Below, in pieces: positions 60,645 to 64,000 of a stretch of DNA of 64,000 nucleotides (positions within the stretch are counted from its first letter, which is position 1; every line of letters starts with the position of its first letter). The position numbers were made by a program, and so were the translations under genes. The stretch comes from UMGS1663 sp046964515 (lineage in GTDB: Bacteria; Bacillota; Clostridia; TANB77; CAG-508), in contig JBKUYM010000008.1 in assembly GCA_046964515.1 (NCBI GenBank), positions 27,409-91,408 of the forward strand, read 5' to 3'. The notes below the pieces were generated by a model. That model was not told the origin of the DNA. It worked only from the letters and a program-made list of their open reading frames with translations, and did not search any database.

Positions 60645-62096
60645 TTATAGTAATTCATAAATAGCCTGAGCATAAATATTGGTAGATAATATTAATTTAT
60701 CAATGTCAATAAATTCATCTGATTGATGACACATATCTTTATCACCAGGAAAATTCATGCCAAAGGAAATGCAATTAGGAAAAGCTCTTGCATAAGTTGC
60801 ACCACCTATAGCAATTGGTTCAAAAGCGGTACCACCACAAGTTTCATTAAAAATCTGACTTAATTTTTGTACAAGAGGATCATTTTTATTAACATATAAA
60901 GCGGCTTTTTTATCTAATATAGAAAAGGAGATAGCCTCTTCTTTAAATAAATTTTCTAATTTTTCTATCACAGAATCACAATTGGTTTTTACAGGAATTC
61001 TTAAATTCATACCAATGTAAAGTGTATGATTTTTTATATAACATTGAGAAGTATTCAGTGTAAGTTTTCCTGATTCGTCTTCAGAAGCTAAGTTTAAACC
61101 TTCACCATTGTAATAATCACCGATATATTTACAGAAAGTAGAGAGCAAAGGAAAATGACAATGATATTCTTCAAATAAATCCTGCAATACAATTAATAAT
61201 TTAGTAATAGCATTTGTACCTAAGTCAGGGTGAGCACTATGAGCAGCAATGCCATAAGAGGTCAGTTTTAAATGGGTATCATCAATTTTATATAAATCAA
61301 TATCATAATTATATTGGTCAATTTTAGATTTTAAAAAAGTAATTAGATTAGTAGAATTTATATTTTTTTCGATATAAAGAATGGAGGTGCAGATTTTAGG
61401 AACTACATTAATAGCATTATTGGCACAGTCCATAGATTCTATCTGAATAGGGGAAGTGGTATTTAATAGTTTTTTTAATAAATTTGTCTTTTTATCTATA
61501 GGAAGTACTTGACTAACTAATACTGATAAAACGGATTTTTCAGCATAGATACATGGAAAATCAGCATCGGGGCTAAAACCCACTGTAGGAATCTCTTCAT
61601 GTTCTTTATAATATTCTATACATTTCCAGTTAGTTTCTTCGTTTAATCCTACAATTAAACGAACACGTTTAGAAATAGGCTTATTATTTTCTATGCAATA
61701 ATCCATAACGGCTTTCATAGCATATAAACTAGCTATAACAGGACCTTTATCATCAATAGCGCCTCTACCATAAATACGGTTTTTATAAATAGTAGGTGTA
61801 AAGGGTAGGTAAGTCCAATCTTCTTCTACAGCAGGAACAACATCTAGATGACCAACGATACCAATCAATTGGCTACCTTCTCCAAATTCTGCATAGCCAC
61901 AATAACCATCTATATTTTTAGTACGAAAACCTAGAGATTCTGCTAAATGTAAAAAATATTTTAAAGCATCACTACAAGCTTTTCCAAAAGGAAAATGTAG
62001 ATTATCATTTTCTTCTGAAATGCTAGGATAAGTAATTAAATCACATATAGAACTTACTATATTTTGTTTTTGAGAATAAATATAATCTTTGAACAT
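60645..62096 (-). CDS. pepV: Sapep-family M20 dipeptidase (PepV-like)
   Basis: A 483 aa zinc peptidase cleaving dipeptides in the cytoplasm. Metal ligands are visible in order: GHLDVVPA (His), GRGAIDDKGP (Asp), GLNEETNWK (catalytic Glu pair), GFSPDADFP (Asp) and CHQSDEFI near the C-terminus (His). The lid domain lies between about residues 190 and 365. Start 62096 has ggaggt upstream; the longer frame reads through leader sequence. Confidence 0.9.
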   Translation of the reverse strand: MFKDYIYSQKQNIVSSICDLITYPSISEENDNLHFPFGKACSDALKYFLHLAESLGFRTKNIDGYCGYAEFGEGSQLIGIVGHLDVVPAVEEDWTYLPFTPTIYKNRIYGRGAIDDKGPVIASLYAMKAVMDYCIENNKPISKRVRLIVGLNEETNWKCIEYYKEHEEIPTVGFSPDADFPCIYAEKSVLSVLVSQVLPIDKKTNLLKKLLNTTSPIQIESMDCANNAINVVPKICTSILYIEKNINSTNLITFLKSKIDQYNYDIDLYKIDDTHLKLTSYGIAAHSAHPDLGTNAITKLLIVLQDLFEEYHCHFPLLSTFCKYIGDYYNGEGLNLASEDESGKLTLNTSQCYIKNHTLYIGMNLRIPVKTNCDSVIEKLENLFKEEAISFSILDKKAALYVNKNDPLVQKLSQIFNETCGGTAFEPIAIGGATYARAFPNCISFGMNFPGDKDMCHQSDEFIDIDKLILSTNIYAQAIYELL

Positions 62097-62165
62097 AAAA
62101 GTTACCTCCATAAAAATATATATGAAACTAGAATATATTTTATGTGTGGAAGAGAAAAAAGTCAA

Positions 62166-62208
62166 TAAAAAAGAAAACACCCGCTGGTTTTATTGCGCCC
62201 AGCGGGTA
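62166..62208 (-). terminator. Terminator of the 86 aa gene
   Basis: On the minus strand the GC-rich arms acccgctgg and ccagcgggt are followed by ttttcttttttt, just past the stop at 62220. Confidence 0.9.
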
Positions 62209-62219
62209 GGAGACTAAAA

Positions 62220-62480
62220 TTACAAAAAATGAAGTTGTCTTTTTTCTAGGCGATTCCAAAGTGCCCGATAATTTGGATGAGTAGTCAAATCAATTCTGTA
62301 AAAAGTATACTTACCTGATTGATTATAGACACTAGAATTACCTAAAATGTCAAAATGCCTTAGAAAGTTTTTAAAGTCATTCTCTTTTGCTGTAAGAATA
62401 GGTGTGTCGAAAATAAAAGTAATACTTTCACCATCAAGAGCTTCAGCAGCTCTAATTGCGTCTTCCCGTTCTTTTGTCAT
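62220..62480 (-). CDS. Hypothetical protein, 86 aa
   Basis: Not recognised. An acidic helix (EDAIRAAEALDGES) is followed by strand ITFIFDTPIL, a helix and strand YTFYRIDL, ending in a basic helix (RALWNRLEKRQ). An aaggaggca box precedes ATG. Monocistronic with a strong terminator. It has in-frame CGG codons at residues 5 and 72, both read as Arg; it is the densest CGG user in the window. Confidence 0.7.
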   Translation of the reverse strand: MTKEREDAIRAAEALDGESITFIFDTPILTAKENDFKNFLRHFDILGNSSVYNQSGKYTFYRIDLTTHPNYRALWNRLEKRQLHFL

Positions 62481-62595
62481 TGAAGTAATGCCTCCTTAAA
62501 ATTATTATGATAGTATGGCTAATTGGCCAACTTACCTATTATTATACTATACATTGACATAAAAATCAAATCCTGGTAAAAAAATCAAAAAAATC

Positions 62596-62624
62596 ATTGA
62601 CTTTAGTGCACATACGTTATATAA
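62596..62624 (+). promoter_or_regulatory. Promoter of the S10 ribosomal operon
   Basis: TTGACT at 62596 and TATAAT at 62619 with a 17-base spacer, 244 bases before rpsJ. Confidence 0.8.
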
Positions 62625-62631
62625 TATATGA

Positions 62632-62855
62632 GCATGTAAGAAAGCGATGAAGTAGAATGTGGCTACAACCTTGTATTAACAAGGGATGGAGGGAACTTCT
62701 ATGGAGTATGTCATGGCTTAGACCAGGCGGTAAGTTTTATAGATTTGTATAGCACTTATCCCAAGATAATCATGCAAGCTTGGGCTTTTATATTGATAAT
62801 AAAAGAAACACTAGGGTGCGTTTAAAACTTCCGACCTACAAAATCATATTAAGGA
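62632..62855 (+). promoter_or_regulatory. Long structured leader of the S10 operon, possibly L4-controlled
   Basis: The 230-base leader contains ccttg/caagg and a terminator-like cccaag/cttggg hairpin followed by cttttat (62760-62793). No open frame of note. In E. coli and Bacillus the S10 leader mediates feedback by ribosomal protein L4. An attenuator here is inferred. Confidence 0.5.
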
Positions 62856-62867
62856 GGGAAATACAAA

Positions 62868-63194
62868 ATGGCAACATCAAACAAAGTAGGAAGTGAAAAG
62901 GTAAGAATAAGATTAAAAGCTTATGATCCACAACTTTTAGAACAGTCTGCTGAAAAAATAGTAGATACTGCTAAAAGAGCAGGGGCAAAAGTATCTGGTC
63001 CTATTCCATTACCAACAAAGAAAGAAATCGTAACGATTTTACGTTCTCCACACAAACACAAAGATTCTAGAGAACAATTTGAAATGAGAACACATAAAAG
63101 AGTAATTGATATTCTTTATCCAACACAAAAAACAATTGATAGTTTAATGAAGATTGATTTACCAGCTGGTGTCGATATTGAAGTTAAATTATAA
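62868..63194 (+). CDS. rpsJ: 30S ribosomal protein S10
   Basis: The 108 aa protein matches S10 fully: KVRIRLKAYDPQLLEQSAEKIVDTA, GPIPLPTKKEIVTILRSPHKHKDSREQFE (the extended loop) and THKRVIDI. A ggaggg box precedes ATG. First gene of the S10 operon; S10 also acts as NusE in antitermination. Confidence 0.98.
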   Translation: MATSNKVGSEKVRIRLKAYDPQLLEQSAEKIVDTAKRAGAKVSGPIPLPTKKEIVTILRSPHKHKDSREQFEMRTHKRVIDILYPTQKTIDSLMKIDLPAGVDIEVKL

Positions 63195-63264
63195 AAGAAA
63201 TGAAAATTTCAAAACCATGCTGGTTTTAAAATAAAATCAGCCAATAGTTAGGAGGAAAATAAAA

Positions 63265-63894
63265 ATGAAAAAAGCAATCATAGGAAAGAAAATAGGAATG
63301 ACACAAATCTTTGATGAAAAAGGTAAAGTAGTTCCTGTAACTGTTATTGAAACTATGCCAAATGTAGTAGCACAAGTTAAAACTGTAGAAACAGATGGAT
63401 ACGATGCTGTACAATTAGGATATGGTGAAGTAAAAGAAAACAAAGTAAACAAACCAATAAAAGGTCATTATGCAAAAGCTAGTTTAGCACCAAAAAAACA
63501 TTTAAGAGAATTTAGATTAGATTCTGTAGAAGGTATCAAAGTTGGTGATGAATTTAAAGCAGATATTTTTGCAGCTGGAGATAAAATTGATGTACAAGGT
63601 ACCACAAAAGGAAAAGGATTCCAAGGTGTTATTAAACGTCATGGACAATCTAGAGGACCTATGGGACATGGTTCTATGTATCATAGAAGACCTGGTTCAA
63701 TGGGATCTACATCTACACCAGGTAGAGTATTTAAAGGTAAGAAATTACCAGGACATATGGGAATGCAAACAGTAACTATTCAAAAATTAGAAGTCGTTAG
63801 AGTAGATATGGACAAAAATGTAATTTTAGTAAAAGGTAGTGTGCCAGGTGTAAAAGGTGCTATCTTAAAAATTAAATCAAGTGTAAAAGCATAA
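63265..63894 (+). CDS. rplC: 50S ribosomal protein L3
   Basis: A 209 aa protein with the L3 hallmarks KKAIIGKKIGMTQIFDE, the TKGKGFQGVIKRHG loop reaching the peptidyl-transferase centre, RRPGSMGSTSTPGRVFKGKKLPGHMG and the VRVDMDKNVILVKGSVPG end. An aggaggaa box precedes ATG. The second gene of the S10 operon. Confidence 0.98.
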   Translation: MKKAIIGKKIGMTQIFDEKGKVVPVTVIETMPNVVAQVKTVETDGYDAVQLGYGEVKENKVNKPIKGHYAKASLAPKKHLREFRLDSVEGIKVGDEFKADIFAAGDKIDVQGTTKGKGFQGVIKRHGQSRGPMGHGSMYHRRPGSMGSTSTPGRVFKGKKLPGHMGMQTVTIQKLEVVRVDMDKNVILVKGSVPGVKGAILKIKSSVKA

Positions 63895-63913
63895 GGAAGG
63901 AGGAGAATGAAAA

Positions 63914-64000
63914 ATGCCTAAAATAGACGTTTATAGTGTAGAAGGAAAAAAAGTAAAAGAAATAGAGCTTAAAGAAGAAATATTTGGAATTGAACCAAAT
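63914..64000 (+). CDS. rplD: 50S ribosomal protein L4, 3' end outside window
   Basis: The first 29 codons are present: MPKIDVYSVEGKKV and the acidic LKEEIFGIEPN, typical of L4. The gene runs off the window. Order rpsJ-rplC-rplD is universal for this operon. aaggagga precedes the ATG. Confidence 0.93.
   Translation, partial: MPKIDVYSVEGKKVKEIELKEEIFGIEPN

Noticed and set aside
1..64000. CRISPR arrays, insertion sequences, integrases, replication origin
   Set aside because: No regularly spaced repeats, transposase or integrase frames, or DnaA-box clusters were seen.

Overview
This is an AT-rich window of roughly one third G+C. It looks like the chromosome of an anaerobic, spore-forming Gram-positive bacterium of the class Clostridia, probably an uncultured gut lineage. 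The pointers are SigK, SpoIVB and SpoVG, the IreB-RuvX-DUF1292 trio, Mini-RNase III, RbgA, CdaA, the LL-diaminopimelate aminotransferase route, a DUF368 lipid-carrier flippase, strong aaaggagg ribosome binding sites, and many compact hairpin-plus-T terminators. No prophage, insertion sequence or CRISPR array was seen.

Layout. 0-2.6 kb: end of a CtpA-type protease, a Val-Asp-Phe tRNA cluster, two orphan minus-strand genes and a thioredoxin-like protein. 2.7-6.1 kb: dapF, a DAACS symporter and dapL. 6.2-13 kb: a pilin-like surface protein, rpsO, pnp and two glycosyltransferases. 13-25.6 kb: an orphan gene, a P-loop/Asp23-like protein, a Cmk-PlsC fusion, an S1 protein, typA, the tRNA wobble-uridine genes trmR and trhP, DUF368, nagZ and an HD hydrolase. 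26-34.5 kb: sigK, a first pilus-related module (27.0-30.9 kb), ireB, ruvX, a DUF1292 gene, rbgA and mrnC. 34.5-38.6 kb: tRNA-Glu, a second pilin-like protein, cdaA and truA. 38.7-50.6 kb: a Tad-like secretion/pilus locus. It holds a CpaB-like protein, two CpaE-like proteins, the TadA ATPase, a TadB-TadC fusion and seven small membrane-anchored subunits, several of which begin MENASKAL. 50.7-56.3 kb: a third pilin-like protein, spoIVB, an anti-sigma/ECF pair, a secreted protein and a partial duplication of spoIVB. 56.4-64 kb: murC, spoVG, a polysaccharide deacetylase, a PepV-like dipeptidase and the start of the S10 ribosomal operon.

The most striking signal is translational. Three otherwise intact genes (dapF, tadA and one pilin-like subunit) are each broken by one extra base. 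In all three the extra base is a C that turns an expected in-frame glycine codon GGN into C-GGN, so the zero frame meets the codon CGG. Skipping that one base (+1) restores each protein, with glycine at the site. Two of these glycines are conserved residues (DapF RCVGK, TadA P-loop GKT). Reading both strands by eye, I found no in-frame CGG in any other conserved gene here, although CGC occurs at least ten times. CGG occurs in frame as an ordinary sense codon only in small orphan genes. This is what programmed or tolerated +1 frameshifting at an under-decoded CGG codon would look like. A systematic sequencing artefact is the main alternative.

The other coherent story is the surface apparatus. 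The Tad-like locus, the 27-31 kb module and three ITLxSLVV pilin-like proteins with different tips look like parts of one or two secretion/pilus systems.
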